The position numbers were made by a program, and so were the translations under genes. Source: Flavobacterium turcicum (GTDB taxonomy: Bacteria > Bacteroidota > Bacteroidia > Flavobacteriales > Flavobacteriaceae). From it: a stretch of DNA of 64,000 nucleotides. The DNA is taken from positions 496,001 through 560,000 of the forward strand of contig NZ_JAAOBY010000002.1 in assembly GCF_011365745.1 (NCBI RefSeq), written 5' to 3'. Below are positions 52,341-61,691 of this stretch, piece after piece (position 1 is the stretch's first letter; every line of letters begins with the position of its first letter). Below the pieces are notes generated by a model. The model saw nothing but the letters and a program-made list of their open reading frames with translations. It was not told where the DNA came from and ran no database searches.

Positions 52341-53612
52341 TCATTCGTACTTTTTAAAAACGATACATGCATTCACATCGCCAAAGCCAAAACTGGCTTT
52401 TATGGCATACTGCATATTTTTTTCTAGCTTTGTTCTTGGTATTTTTTCCTCGTCAATAAGATCTCCAATTTCAGGATGTAAATCAGCACAATTTAAATTC
52501 GGAAAAACAAAACCTTCATGCAATTGCAAAACAGTAGCCACACTCTCAATACTACCTGCTGCTGACAAGCAATGTCCAACCATTCCCTTGAGTGAATTTA
52601 TTAATGGAAAATCGTTCCCTTTCCGATTCAAGGCTTTTGTCCAATTTTCAATTTCCAAACTGTCCTTTGAAGTTGCAGTTAAATGTCCGTTAATTAAATC
52701 GATATTTTTTGCTGCTACTTTTGCATCCTCTAATGCATCTGTAATGCACTTTTGAACAGCAACCGCATTTGGAGCGGTCATGGTTCCAGTACCTCGTTGT
52801 CCTCCAGAATTACAACTACCTCCCAAAATTTCGGCATAAATGGTAGCGCCTCGCGCTAATGCACTTTCTAAATCTTCCAAAACTAAAGCACCAGCGCCAC
52901 TTCCCGGCACAAACCCTGATGCTGTTGCCGATAATGGTCGCGAACCTGCTTCAGGATCCTGATTGTGTTTAAAAGTACACACTTTCATAGCATCAAAACC
53001 TCCCCAAATATAAGGTCCTGAGTCACTTGTACTGCCAGCTAACATGCGCTTTGCTTTTCCTGATTTGATACGTTCAAAAGCCATTAAAATTGCCTCTGTG
53101 CCAGTTGTACAAGCAGATGAATTGGTTGTAACTTGATTTCCTAAACCTAATTTTCCGCCAAGATAGGCACTCACACCGCTATTCATAGTTTGAGCAACTG
53201 CTGTGCTACCTAATCGACGGGTTTGCAAATCGTCTATTTTATAAATGCTTTCGCGAAATTTATCAATTCCTGATGTTCCTGTTCCAAAAATAGTTCCGCT
53301 ATCCCAGTCAGGATTTTCATTGATTTCAATAGGTAAACCACTATTTTTCCAGGCCTCAATACCAGCAATTACTCCGTACAGAATACCACTAGAATTAAAA
53401 TTACGCAATTCAAGTTCTGTAAAATATTGCAATGCATGTTCATTAGAAACAGAAGGTTTCCCCGCAATTTGGCATGAAAACTGCAGGCGTTCTAGCTCAG
53501 CATCGTGCTCAATGCCCGAAATTCCGTTTTTGATGGCATTTGTAAACTCATCAAGGCCAACCCCATTTGGAGCAACAACACCTAGACCCGTTATAACAAC
53601 TCTCTTTTTCAT
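52341..53612 (-). CDS. Beta-ketoacyl-ACP synthase (KAS II-like)
   Basis: 423 residues. Thiolase-fold condensing enzyme with Cys168 in NSSACTTGTEA and His310 (NGHLTATSKDSLE) and His347 (KGMVGHCLSAAG); the Cys-His-His triad is intact. Lacks other PKS domains. It probably makes or extends an acyl-ACP starter for the type III PKS together with the ACP and dehydratase; a chain-length-factor partner is absent. Its start is directly preceded by the dehydratase stop. Confidence 0.92.
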   Translation of the reverse strand: MKKRVVITGLGVVAPNGVGLDEFTNAIKNGISGIEHDAELERLQFSCQIAGKPSVSNEHALQYFTELELRNFNSSGILYGVIAGIEAWKNSGLPIEINENPDWDSGTIFGTGTSGIDKFRESIYKIDDLQTRRLGSTAVAQTMNSGVSAYLGGKLGLGNQVTTNSSACTTGTEAILMAFERIKSGKAKRMLAGSTSDSGPYIWGGFDAMKVCTFKHNQDPEAGSRPLSATASGFVPGSGAGALVLEDLESALARGATIYAEILGGSCNSGGQRGTGTMTAPNAVAVQKCITDALEDAKVAAKNIDLINGHLTATSKDSLEIENWTKALNRKGNDFPLINSLKGMVGHCLSAAGSIESVATVLQLHEGFVFPNLNCADLHPEIGDLIDEEKIPRTKLEKNMQYAIKASFGFGDVNACIVFKKYE

Positions 53613-54047
53613 TTATTTGGAAATTATCATTCCTGCAATTATTCCTCTACAAACTTCTTCTTCTTTTTCATTTATCATAAGGACTTTACATTTTAATTTT
53701 CCGAATCTAAAATATATTTTTTCTGAAATAACAGTCACTTTTTCATTAGGAAAAACAGGTTTTAAAAAATTGATTTCTGTTGATGTTAAGCCTATTGAAG
53801 TACTTTTGTTAAATGAATCATCTAACAAAAAAATCCCTAAGCAAACCAATCCAATTTGAGCCATAACTTCGGTTAAAATCACACCCGGAGTAACAGGATT
53901 ATTTACAAAATGACCTTTATAAAACTCTAAATTTTCTTCAAATCTAAACGTTCCTTTGACACCATTTTCATCAATATGCAGAATTTCATCTACAAAAAGA
54001 AAAGGTTTTGAATACGGAAGCTTGGTTAAAATTTCATCGTTTTTCAT
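53613..54047 (-). CDS. FabZ/FabA-like hydroxyacyl-ACP dehydratase
   Basis: 144 residues, one hot-dog domain. The active-site histidine is His46 in YKGHFVNNPVTPGVIL and the acidic partner is Glu60 in LTEVMAQ. It would dehydrate 3-hydroxyacyl-ACP. No ketoreductase gene is in the cluster, so one would have to be shared with fatty-acid synthesis. The KAS gene follows directly after its stop (zero gap). Confidence 0.9.
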   Translation of the reverse strand: MKNDEILTKLPYSKPFLFVDEILHIDENGVKGTFRFEENLEFYKGHFVNNPVTPGVILTEVMAQIGLVCLGIFLLDDSFNKSTSIGLTSTEINFLKPVFPNEKVTVISEKIYFRFGKLKCKVLMINEKEEEVCRGIIAGMIISK

Positions 54048-54061
54048 TGGGCTTTTCTTTT

Positions 54062-55114
54062 TTAAAATTGCAACAAAATACGCTGCGCTGAAAATCCAGG
54101 ACCAAAACTCAACATTAAACCCTTCTCCCCTTTTGCAGGCTGCGCATCCATAATTTGCTCTAAAACATATAAAACGGTAGCACTTGACATATTACCATAT
54201 TGTTTCAATACCTCCTTTGTAGCGTCAATATTTTTGCCCAATCCTAAAAATAATGCTTCTACCGTTTGAATGATTTTTTTTCCGCCAGGATGAAAAATCA
54301 AATGATCAATTGCGTCAATTTGAAGGCTATTCTTCTCTAAAAAGGGATGAATAATTGCGGGAAAATGTGATGCAATAGTTTCAGGAACTTCGATATCTAA
54401 AACCATTTGCAAACCAGAATTGGTCAGTTTAAATCCCATCATATGAATATTGTCATAAAAATGATACATCTCGTCTGCAATGATTTCTGGTCCCTCATCA
54501 TATTCGTGTGAAGATAACAACACGCAAGCAGCTCCATCACCAAAAATGGCAGCACTCACAATATTGGCCATGGAATAATCATCGAGTTGAAATGTAGCAG
54601 TTGGACTCTCAACGGCAATAACAGCCGCGCGCTTGCCAGGATTGGCTTGCAGGAAATTTTTAGCGTAAATCATCCCTGAGATTCCGGCAGCACATCCCAT
54701 TTCAGTAACTGGCAGGCGCACAATATCTTGGCGCAATTGCAATGCGTTTATCAAATAGGCGTCAAGAGAGGGAATCATAATACCGGTGCAACTCACTGTA
54801 ATGATATAATCCAAATCTTTTGGGAGCCAATTCGCCTTTTTTAAGGCTTTATCGAGTACTTTTTCGCCTAATTGTATGACTTCACGAATGTAAATATCAT
54901 TGCGTTCCTCAAATGAAGTTTTGGTAAAAACTTCAATAGGATCCATGATAGAATATCGTTTATCAACAGCAGCACCTTCAAAAATTTTCTTTACTTTTCT
55001 GATAAATCGATCGTCTTGACCAAGGAGCCAAGCATCTAAAAAAGGTAAAATTTCTGCGGTTGTTCTTGAATATTGTGGTAGCTGCTTAGCAACTGTTTTT
55101 ATTTTTACACTCAT
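54062..55114 (-). CDS. Type III polyketide synthase (chalcone/stilbene-synthase-like)
   Basis: 350 residues from ATG 55114, within the TAATG overlap with the methyltransferase stop. Complete catalytic triad: Cys141 in EMGCAAG, His275 in HPGGKKI and Asn308 in YGNMSSATV; CTGIMIPSLDAYL and FGPGFSAQ are further family blocks. It condenses malonyl-CoA onto a starter unit to give a polyketide such as an alkylresorcinol, pyrone or acylphloroglucinol. A starter from the adjacent ACP-KAS-dehydratase set is likely by context. Confidence 0.95.
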   Translation of the reverse strand: MSVKIKTVAKQLPQYSRTTAEILPFLDAWLLGQDDRFIRKVKKIFEGAAVDKRYSIMDPIEVFTKTSFEERNDIYIREVIQLGEKVLDKALKKANWLPKDLDYIITVSCTGIMIPSLDAYLINALQLRQDIVRLPVTEMGCAAGISGMIYAKNFLQANPGKRAAVIAVESPTATFQLDDYSMANIVSAAIFGDGAACVLLSSHEYDEGPEIIADEMYHFYDNIHMMGFKLTNSGLQMVLDIEVPETIASHFPAIIHPFLEKNSLQIDAIDHLIFHPGGKKIIQTVEALFLGLGKNIDATKEVLKQYGNMSSATVLYVLEQIMDAQPAKGEKGLMLSFGPGFSAQRILLQF

Positions 55115-55821
55115 TATTTGGTAATTATCCATTGGTATCGAAACGCCCATTTCCAGCGAATCGTATCGTTTTTAAAATTAAGCTTTTTCGAAAATTCTTC
55201 TAAATCTTCTTTTTTAAAACCACGTAAAATAGATGTTAATCCATCTTCGCGAGACATAGCATTCAATTGAAATACAAAACACAAAGCCTGAAATAATCGA
55301 TAAGCGACAGCACTGCGATGCAAATCGTTGATTACAACCCCTAAGCGGGCTTGTTCATAAAACACCGCTAATAGCCTTTCTATTTCTTGATCTTTGAAAT
55401 GATGTAAAGTCAAAGTGCACAAGACAATATCACTTTTTATTTCAACAAATGATGGACTAAAAATATCCAAGCATTCGTAACTTATATTTGAATAGTTTTT
55501 TGATAAATTTTGTGCATGATTAATCGTAAATGCATTCGCATCAATTCCTATTAAGCGGAAATTAAAATTATTTTCTTTGCCAAAATCGGCTAAAGACCGC
55601 AACATGTCACCATTGCCACAGCCCACATCAACGATAACAATTTCTTTTTCCGAAGCAATACTTTTTAATAGTTTTTGCACTCCCTTTAAGGTAAGCGCGT
55701 TTCCTCCTAGAAGTTGATTAATGGATGCAATTTTGTCCAAAGCATCTCGAAGTATTTCACCCTCAAGTGCAAAATCATCCATGATTTCCGCTTCTTCTGT
55801 TCTGTATTTTGTTTGTATCAA
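55114..55821 (-). CDS. SAM-dependent methyltransferase of the type III PKS cluster
   Basis: 235 residues, starting either at TTG 55821 or at ATG 55782; the TTG keeps the MIQTKYRTEEAEIMDDF segment, which is usual in this group. SAM-binding motif I is IVIVDVGCGNGDMLRSL, with acidic motif II LIGIDANAF. A class I methyltransferase, probably acting on the polyketide ring or its hydroxyl groups. Ends in the TAATG overlap with the type III PKS. Confidence 0.9.
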   Translation of the reverse strand: MIQTKYRTEEAEIMDDFALEGEILRDALDKIASINQLLGGNALTLKGVQKLLKSIASEKEIVIVDVGCGNGDMLRSLADFGKENNFNFRLIGIDANAFTINHAQNLSKNYSNISYECLDIFSPSFVEIKSDIVLCTLTLHHFKDQEIERLLAVFYEQARLGVVINDLHRSAVAYRLFQALCFVFQLNAMSREDGLTSILRGFKKEDLEEFSKKLNFKNDTIRWKWAFRYQWIITK

Positions 55822-55824
55822 TTG

Positions 55825-56940
55825 TTATACGGTTTTACCATGAGTTTGTTTGATTATTAGTGGCAGTAAAAACGGAAAGAAACCAAAAATTTGAAGTAAA
55901 AAATTCGCAACTTTAGTTTTTTGCAACACATAGCCTAGTATTCGACCCATTAACAAACGAGATTTAAAATTTTTGTTCCACTCGCTTTTATAACGTTGTT
56001 CCATTGTTTCTCTTGTACAATTACCATTTAAAAAATTGTGAACTTGTTCTGAGGCAATTTTTGCACTATGCATGGCCATTGCCATTCCGTTACCACAAAG
56101 CGGATGAATCAATCCTGCGGCATCGCCAATCATAAGCATGTGGTTTTCTACACATTTTTTCTTGACAAATGAAACTTGACTAATTGTAATCGGCTTTTCA
56201 AATTGACATATAGCTTGTTGAAAGATAGTCTTTAATATTGGATTTTTCTCTACCCATATTTTTTGATAGTCATTTAAAGAAGGAAATTGTTTAAAAGAAG
56301 TGTCGGTTGCCAAATAACAAATATTAACTAAACCATTTTCAATGCGAGAAACTCCACAATAACCGCCTTCAAAATGATGTAAACCTACCAAATTATCAGG
56401 GAAATTCACTTGGTAATGGGCTTTTACTCCTAACCAAATATTTTCATTTTTTCTAGAGAAAACCCTAGTTAATTTATTATCTAAATTTGATCTTTTGCCA
56501 AAGGCTCCTAAGACAATATCTGCTGAAAATGTTTCGTCGTTTGTATGCACAAGGAATTGATCGTTTTCAAACTGTACATCGGTGACAGTATCTTTATAAA
56601 CCATGCAACCTAATTGCTTTGCGTATTGAAAAAGATAATTATCGAGTAACTTTCGACTAACACCAAAACCACCTAAAGGTAAATTAGTATACAAGCTTTT
56701 TCCAGATTTCAATGAAAAGTGCAACTTAGTAATGTTTGATGGCTTCAAAGAATTGATGTCTATCTGTAAAGACTGTAAATACGATAGAATTTCATTAGAA
56801 ATGTATTCACCGCATACTTTGTGTTTAGGAAAATCATTTTTTTCTAAAAGCACCACTTGATGATTTTTTAGTCGAAGATCAATAGCCGAAACTAAACCTG
56901 CTAAACCACCGCCTACAATTACAACTGATACTTTTTTCAT
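55825..56940 (-). CDS. FAD-dependent oxidoreductase (geranylgeranyl-reductase-like)
   Basis: 371 residues. FAD-binding GGGLAG (residues 10-15 in VSVVIVGGGLAGLVSAIDL), an acidic end of the second strand (LLEKNDFPKHKVCGEYIS; the KxCGE motif is typical of the geranylgeranyl reductase/UbiH-like group) and GDAAGLIHPLCGNGMAMAMHSA. Could hydroxylate, oxidise or reduce the PKS product. First gene of the seven-gene type III PKS operon. Confidence 0.9.
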   Translation of the reverse strand: MKKVSVVIVGGGLAGLVSAIDLRLKNHQVVLLEKNDFPKHKVCGEYISNEILSYLQSLQIDINSLKPSNITKLHFSLKSGKSLYTNLPLGGFGVSRKLLDNYLFQYAKQLGCMVYKDTVTDVQFENDQFLVHTNDETFSADIVLGAFGKRSNLDNKLTRVFSRKNENIWLGVKAHYQVNFPDNLVGLHHFEGGYCGVSRIENGLVNICYLATDTSFKQFPSLNDYQKIWVEKNPILKTIFQQAICQFEKPITISQVSFVKKKCVENHMLMIGDAAGLIHPLCGNGMAMAMHSAKIASEQVHNFLNGNCTRETMEQRYKSEWNKNFKSRLLMGRILGYVLQKTKVANFLLQIFGFFPFLLPLIIKQTHGKTV

Positions 56941-56995
56941 ATAAAGTAAATTTACTCATTTATGTTCTTAAATGCGTGGCAAATCATCTTAAAAA

Positions 56996-57009
56996 CAAAT
57001 ATAATTTTG
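56996..57009. promoter_or_regulatory. Overlapping divergent -7 elements
   Basis: TATATTTG on the minus strand (56996-57003) and TAATTTTG on the plus strand (57002-57009) both match TAnnTTTG and overlap by two bases. They lie 56 and 32 bases before the FAD oxidoreductase start (-) and the membrane-protein start (+). No TTG element is seen for either. Confidence 0.45.
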
Positions 57010-57040
57010 CAGGAAACTATAAAAATTTTAGATTTGTCAA

Positions 57041-57748
57041 ATGGTGAGTAAAAACATTGTTTCACAGATAGTTATATGTACGTTACTTCTCTTTTTTGTC
57101 GCTTACTTTAGCGCAGGTATTGTATTGAATGAAAATTCCGTTGTTTATGCCAAGCCATTTATTATTCCTTTGTTTGTTTTTTATGTCTGGCTAAAGCATA
57201 GAAAAAAGCTCCCTACTCTTTTTTATTGGTTTAGTTTTTTCTTCTACGTCAACGAAGTCTTATTACTATTTTGGCAACATTCAAATCTTATTTATGAGCT
57301 TGCTTTAATTGTTTCTTTTTGCGGCTACATATGTTTGTGTTACATGGGGTATTTATCTGTTAGAAAACAAAAGATTAGTTCGTTTTCTAAGGGTTATAAA
57401 TTACTTATTGTGCTAATTAACTGTATGTTTCTACTATCTGTTTTTTACTTTTTAAAGTCAATTATTCCAGAAAAATCCCTAGGTATAATTATATTTTTTA
57501 ATAGTCTTTCAGCCATTTCTTTAGGTGTTATTGCAGTCTTGTATTTATCAAAAGTCACCTCTAAAAAAAGTTACTATTACTTTTTTGGCTCTTTTTGTCT
57601 AATAATAAATGATGTCTTCGCTGCTTTAGGGACCTATTATTTTGATGATGTAATATTAAACACACTTGATAGAGTACTTCACTTTAGTGCTTTTTACTTA
57701 ATTTACAAATTTGTAAGCATTTCAAAAAAAAGGCTAAAAACAACTTAA
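57041..57748 (+). CDS. YhhN-family-like membrane protein
   Basis: 235 residues, seven to eight membrane helices, without a cleavable signal. Pattern (VVYAKPFIIPLFVFYVW, FFFYVNEVLLLFWQ, FFGSFCLIINDVFAALGTYY) resembles the YhhN/TMEM86 group, which hydrolyses lysoplasmalogens; the conserved Asp in INDVFAA and the Lys-Pro helix are consistent with it. Divergent from the PKS operon; convergent with acs. Confidence 0.7.
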   Translation: MVSKNIVSQIVICTLLLFFVAYFSAGIVLNENSVVYAKPFIIPLFVFYVWLKHRKKLPTLFYWFSFFFYVNEVLLLFWQHSNLIYELALIVSFCGYICLCYMGYLSVRKQKISSFSKGYKLLIVLINCMFLLSVFYFLKSIIPEKSLGIIIFFNSLSAISLGVIAVLYLSKVTSKKSYYYFFGSFCLIINDVFAALGTYYFDDVILNTLDRVLHFSAFYLIYKFVSISKKRLKTT

Positions 57749-57767
57749 GTCTTTAGCCTTCTATTTT
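57729..57767. terminator. Bidirectional terminator between the YhhN-like gene and acs
   Basis: AAGGCTAAA (57729-57737) and TTTAGCCTT (57751-57759) pair perfectly, with an A run before and T run after. Confidence 0.8.
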
Positions 57768-59675
57768 TTATAGTTTTCCTTCTTTAATTTCCTCTACAAT
57801 TTCAGGATTTAGAAGTGTAGTAATATCACCAAAATTAGAATAATCACCTTCGGCTATTTTTCGTAAAATACGCCTCATGATTTTTCCAGATCGCGTTTTT
57901 GGCAAACCAGACACAAATTGAATTTTATCCAACTTGGCAATAGGTCCGATATGATCTGAAATATGTTGATTGATCTCTTTGCTTAAGTTTTCTTTATTAC
58001 GGGTTTCGCCTGTTTCTTTTAAAATAACAAAACCGTACAACGCATTTCCTTTAATATCATGCGGGAAACCTACTATTGCTGATTCAGCTACCGCAGGATG
58101 TTCATTGATTGCATCTTCAATTGGAGCTGTCCCCAAATTATGTCCTGAAACAATGACTACATCATCTACTCGACCTGTAATTCTGTAATATCCTACTTCG
58201 TCACGTAAAGCACCATCACCAGTAAAAAACTTACCTGGAAATGCAGAGAAATACGTGTCTTTATATCTTTGATGATCGCCCCAAATTGTTCTTGCAATTC
58301 CTGGCCAAGGAAATTTAATACACAAGCTACCAACGACTTGATTGCCTTCAATTTCGTTGCGCTTGTCATCCATTAATACCGCTTGCACTCCAGGAAGTGG
58401 CAAGGTCGCATAAGTTGGTTTTGTAGGCGTTACAAAAGCAATTGGTGCAATCATGATTCCTCCCGTTTCTGTTTGCCACCAAGTATCAACAACAGGGCAA
58501 CGCTTATCGCCTACGTGGTCGTTGTACCAATGCCAAGCTTCTTCATTAATTGGTTCTCCAACAGAACCAATTACCTTCAAGGACTTTAAAGGATATTTTT
58601 GAACAAATTCGATTTTTTCCTTTGCCAAAGCACGAATTGCAGTTGGCGCCGTATAAAACTGAGTAATTTTATGTTTTTCAATTACATCCCAAAAACGACT
58701 AAAATCTGGATACGACGGAATTCCTTCAAATAATACCGTTGTAGCTCCATTTAAAAGTGGTCCGTATAAAATGTAAGAGTGTCCTGTTATCCAACCAATA
58801 TCAGCCGTACACCAAAAGATATCAGTGTCTTCATAATGAAAAACGTTTTTAAAAGTATAAGCGGTATACACCATATAACCTGCTGTAGTATGCACCATTC
58901 CTTTTGGTTTTCCGGTTGAACCAGAAGTGTACAAAATGAATAATGGATCTTCGGCATCCATGATTTCTGCAACATTATTATCTGAAGCTTCATCTATAAG
59001 AGGTTGCAACCATTGATCGCGACCCTCCTGCATTTTTACATCAGTTTGAGTTCTTTTAGCGACTAAAACTTTTTCAACAGACGAACATTTTTCTAATGCT
59101 TCATCAATTATACTTTTCAGATCAATTGTTTTGTTTCCTCTAAATCCACCATCAGCAGTAATTACCATTTTACAAGAGCTGTCGTTTATGCGACTCGCTA
59201 CTGCCGATGCAGAAAACCCTGCAAATACTACGGAGTGAATTGCACCAATTCGGGCGCAAGCTAAAACCGAAACAGCCAACTCAGGAATCATTGGTAAATA
59301 AATACAAACTCTATCTCCTTTTTTGATTCCTTGTTGGCGTAAAACATTGGCCATTTTGCAAACTCTTTGGTGCAATTCTGTATATGAAATATGTAGAGCC
59401 TCCTCGGATGGATCGTTTGGTTCAAAAATTATAGCCGTTTTATCCCCTCTTTTCGCTAAGTGCCTGTCGATACAATTTTTTACAATATTAACTTTAGCCT
59501 CGGTAAACCATTTAATATCGGCTTCGGCCATATTAAATTCAACCACCTTATCCCATTGCTGGTACCAAGTAAAATTTTCTTCTGCTATTTTGCCCCAAAA
59601 TTTTCTAGGTTCGCGTACTGATTTATTGTAGTGTTTGAAGTATTGTTCTAGATTATCAATTTTGTAGTAACTCAT
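57768..59675 (-). CDS. acs: Acetate-CoA ligase (AMP-forming)
   Basis: 635 residues. N-terminal ACAS_N region (YKIDNLEQYFKHYNKSVREPRKFW), the AMP-binding P-loop ILYTSGSTGKPKGMVHT, WQTETGG, and the C-terminal catalytic lysine motif PKTRSGKIMRRIL, where lysine acetylation usually controls activity. Makes acetyl-CoA from acetate, CoA and ATP. Normal length, all motifs intact. In several bacteria acs or acetate-permease genes lie beside a DUF294-exonuclease pair; here they are about 8 kb apart with the PKS cluster between. Confidence 0.97.
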   Translation of the reverse strand: MSYYKIDNLEQYFKHYNKSVREPRKFWGKIAEENFTWYQQWDKVVEFNMAEADIKWFTEAKVNIVKNCIDRHLAKRGDKTAIIFEPNDPSEEALHISYTELHQRVCKMANVLRQQGIKKGDRVCIYLPMIPELAVSVLACARIGAIHSVVFAGFSASAVASRINDSSCKMVITADGGFRGNKTIDLKSIIDEALEKCSSVEKVLVAKRTQTDVKMQEGRDQWLQPLIDEASDNNVAEIMDAEDPLFILYTSGSTGKPKGMVHTTAGYMVYTAYTFKNVFHYEDTDIFWCTADIGWITGHSYILYGPLLNGATTVLFEGIPSYPDFSRFWDVIEKHKITQFYTAPTAIRALAKEKIEFVQKYPLKSLKVIGSVGEPINEEAWHWYNDHVGDKRCPVVDTWWQTETGGIMIAPIAFVTPTKPTYATLPLPGVQAVLMDDKRNEIEGNQVVGSLCIKFPWPGIARTIWGDHQRYKDTYFSAFPGKFFTGDGALRDEVGYYRITGRVDDVVIVSGHNLGTAPIEDAINEHPAVAESAIVGFPHDIKGNALYGFVILKETGETRNKENLSKEINQHISDHIGPIAKLDKIQFVSGLPKTRSGKIMRRILRKIAEGDYSNFGDITTLLNPEIVEEIKEGKL

Positions 59676-59821
59676 AGTTTAATTTTTTATAAAAGTATTA
59701 AATCTACGGCTACTGAGAAAATTATTTAAACCATAAATACTGCCAAAAAAAAGCCAAACTGAAAAATTTTGATTGATTTTATTATAAATACAGCGGTTTT
59801 AATTGTTTTTGTAGTCAAAAT

Positions 59822-59829
59822 CAAATATA
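59822..59829 (-). promoter_or_regulatory. Candidate -7 element of acs
   Basis: TATATTTG on the minus strand, matching TAnnTTTG, 147 bases before the acs start. A TTG is missing at the normal distance. Confidence 0.35.
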
Positions 59830-59831
59830 CA

Positions 59832-59865
59832 AAAAGGCGCAAAAACTAAAATCTTCGCGCCTTTT
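59832..59865 (-). terminator. Probable terminator of the ilv operon
   Basis: AAAAGGCGC (59832-59840) pairs with GCGCCTTTT (59857-59865) over nine bases. The T run lies on the minus-strand side, so it ends leftward transcripts, most likely ilvC mRNA with a 300-base 3' end. Confidence 0.6.
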
Positions 59866-59991
59866 ACCAAACAAAAATATATAAAAAACAATTAAAATAT
59901 TTTTTAAAACCCTTTTCTACAATTATCGAAATCAATTTACAAAAGGATTCATTACTACTTTTAAGATAAATTAGATTTTCAGTTCTTTCTT

Positions 59992-60025
59992 TTGATTAAT
60001 TATGGGATTACCTCACTTAACTTTG
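59992..60025 (+). promoter_or_regulatory. Candidate plus-strand promoter (TTG - 23 - TAACTTTG)
   Basis: TTG at 59992-59994 and TAACTTTG at 60018-60025 match the flavobacterial consensus with a 23-base spacer. Transcription would start near 60032 and run towards the small ORF at 60106. Confidence 0.45.
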
Positions 60026-60045
60026 AAAAAAATCAAAGCTAAGTG
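60014..60045. promoter_or_regulatory. Dyad with two facing -7 elements
   Basis: CACTTA-A-CTTTGA (60014-60026) and TCAAAG-C-TAAGTG (60033-60045) form a 13-position inverted repeat with one mismatch. The left arm carries the plus-strand -7 box TAACTTTG and the right arm the minus-strand box TAGCTTTG. No T run. Possible operator. Confidence 0.45.
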
Positions 60046-60105
60046 AATGTAAAAGCATCCATACCTGTCGATCATTGTAACACTTTTTAACTAACTCAAG
60101 ACATT

Positions 60106-60156
60106 ATGAAATCAAATGATATAGTGCCAATCCCGCCACATCCTCATATGTGGTAA
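60106..60156 (+). CDS. Possible 16-codon peptide MKSNDIVPIPPHPHMW
   Basis: Short ORF behind the candidate promoter at 59992-60025. The peptide is Pro/His-rich and ends in PPHPHMW. The last codons also form a hairpin (CCACAT at 60135-60140 with ATGTGG at 60148-60153). It is antisense to the 3' end of the ilvC transcript. Not a leader peptide for ilvC, which is on the other strand. Without comparative data it could be a free peptide, a regulatory ORF or chance. Confidence 0.35.
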   Translation: MKSNDIVPIPPHPHMW

Positions 60157-60168
60157 CTTATTATTTGT

Positions 60169-61638
60169 TTAACTTATTTTTTTCATAGCAGTCATCGAAG
60201 CACGCAGCCATTCTCCAACTTCTTCAATCGGATGCTGTCTGATAGTTTTGTTTACTGCAATCAGTACATTGTTATCTACTCCGTTCGAAGTTGCAAATGG
60301 TTTACCAATTACATTTGTTTTTACGGTTTTCATAAAATCAATCAATAATGGTTTGCAAGCGTGATCAAATAAATAACAACCATATTCTGCTGTATCAGAA
60401 ATGATTCTGTTCATTTCGTATAATTTTTTTCGAGCAACAGTATTTGCAATCAAAGGCAATTCATGCAATGATTCGTAATATGCAGATTCTTCGATAATTC
60501 CAGATTCGGTCATAGTCTCAAAAGCCAATTCTACTCCTGCCTTCACCATGGCAATTAGTAAAGTACCATGTTCAAAATATTCTTGCTCCGAAATATGAGC
60601 TGAGGTTGGAGCTGTTTTTTCAAAATTAGTTTGAGCCGTTGCAGCTCTCCAAGTTAAAAGATTTACATCGTCATTTGCCCAATCAATCATCATGTTTTTT
60701 GAAAATTCACCCGAAATGATATCATCCATGTGCTTTTGAAATAACGGGCGCATGATTTCTTTTAGCTCATCGGCCAAACGAAAAGCTTCAATTTTAGCAG
60801 GATTAGAAAGACGGTCCATCATATTTGTAATTCCGCCGTGTTTTAGAGCTTCAGTAATCGTTTCCCAACCGTATTGAATTAGTTTCGATGCATAAGCAGG
60901 CTCAATTCCCTCTTCCACCATTTTATCAAAACACAAAATAGATCCAGTTTGCAACATACCACACAAAATGGTCTGCTCGCCCATTAAATCAGACTTTACT
61001 TCAGCCACGAAAGAAGAAAGTAAAACCCCTGCTCTATGACCGCCAGTGGCTACCGCATAGGCTTTGGCTTGGGCTAAACCTACATTTTCTGGATCGTTTT
61101 CAGGATGTACTGCAATTAGAGTTGGAACTCCAAAACCACGCTTGTACTCTTCACGAACTTCTGAACCTGGGCATTTTGGAGCACACATGATAACTGTTAT
61201 ATCCTTGCGAATTTGCATTCCTTCTTCAACGATATTAAAACCGTGTGAATATGCCAAAGTTGCTCCTTTTTTCATCAAAGGCATAATAGCAGTTACAACA
61301 GCTGTGTGTTGCTTATCTGGTGTAAGATTGCAAACCAAATCAGCAGTAGGTATTAATTCTTCGTACGTTCCAACTTTAAAACCGTGATCGAAAGCGTTGT
61401 TAAAAGAGGCTCTTTTTTCTGCAATCGCATCCGCACGCAAGGCATAAGATATGTCTAATCCGGAGTCTCTCATGTTCAAGCCTTGATTTAAACCTTGGGC
61501 TCCACACCCCACAATTACAACCTTTTTACCTGCTAATGCATTAATACCATCTGAAAATTCAGATTGGTCCATGAATTCGCAAACGCCTAATTGTTCTAAT
61601 TGTAATCGAAGTGGTAGTGAGTTGAAATAATTTGCCAT
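60169..61638 (-). CDS. ilvC: Ketol-acid reductoisomerase, class II
   Basis: 489 residues, the long (E. coli-like) form with a duplicated knotted C-terminal domain. NADPH-binding [22 protein letters not shown]; later [26 protein letters not shown] block as [17 protein letters not shown], and [15 protein letters not shown] with the metal-binding Asp and Glu. Catalyses the isomerisation-reduction step of valine and isoleucine synthesis. Third gene of the ilvB-ilvN-ilvC order; 53 bases behind ilvN. Confidence 0.97.
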   Translation of the reverse strand: MANYFNSLPLRLQLEQLGVCEFMDQSEFSDGINALAGKKVVIVGCGAQGLNQGLNMRDSGLDISYALRADAIAEKRASFNNAFDHGFKVGTYEELIPTADLVCNLTPDKQHTAVVTAIMPLMKKGATLAYSHGFNIVEEGMQIRKDITVIMCAPKCPGSEVREEYKRGFGVPTLIAVHPENDPENVGLAQAKAYAVATGGHRAGVLLSSFVAEVKSDLMGEQTILCGMLQTGSILCFDKMVEEGIEPAYASKLIQYGWETITEALKHGGITNMMDRLSNPAKIEAFRLADELKEIMRPLFQKHMDDIISGEFSKNMMIDWANDDVNLLTWRAATAQTNFEKTAPTSAHISEQEYFEHGTLLIAMVKAGVELAFETMTESGIIEESAYYESLHELPLIANTVARKKLYEMNRIISDTAEYGCYLFDHACKPLLIDFMKTVKTNVIGKPFATSNGVDNNVLIAVNKTIRQHPIEEVGEWLRASMTAMKKIS

Positions 61639-61691
61639 TTTGTATTTTTTAAGAAAAGTATAGTTTTAGTTTTTAGTTTTTTTTTGATCTT

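Noticed and set aside
53245..53859. 204-residue plus-strand ORF over the ketosynthase and dehydratase genes
   Set aside because: Antisense shadow; both minus-strand genes have intact catalytic residues.
60106..60156. Leader peptide for ilvC
   Set aside because: It is on the opposite strand and beyond the 3' end of ilvC, so it cannot control ilvC by attenuation.
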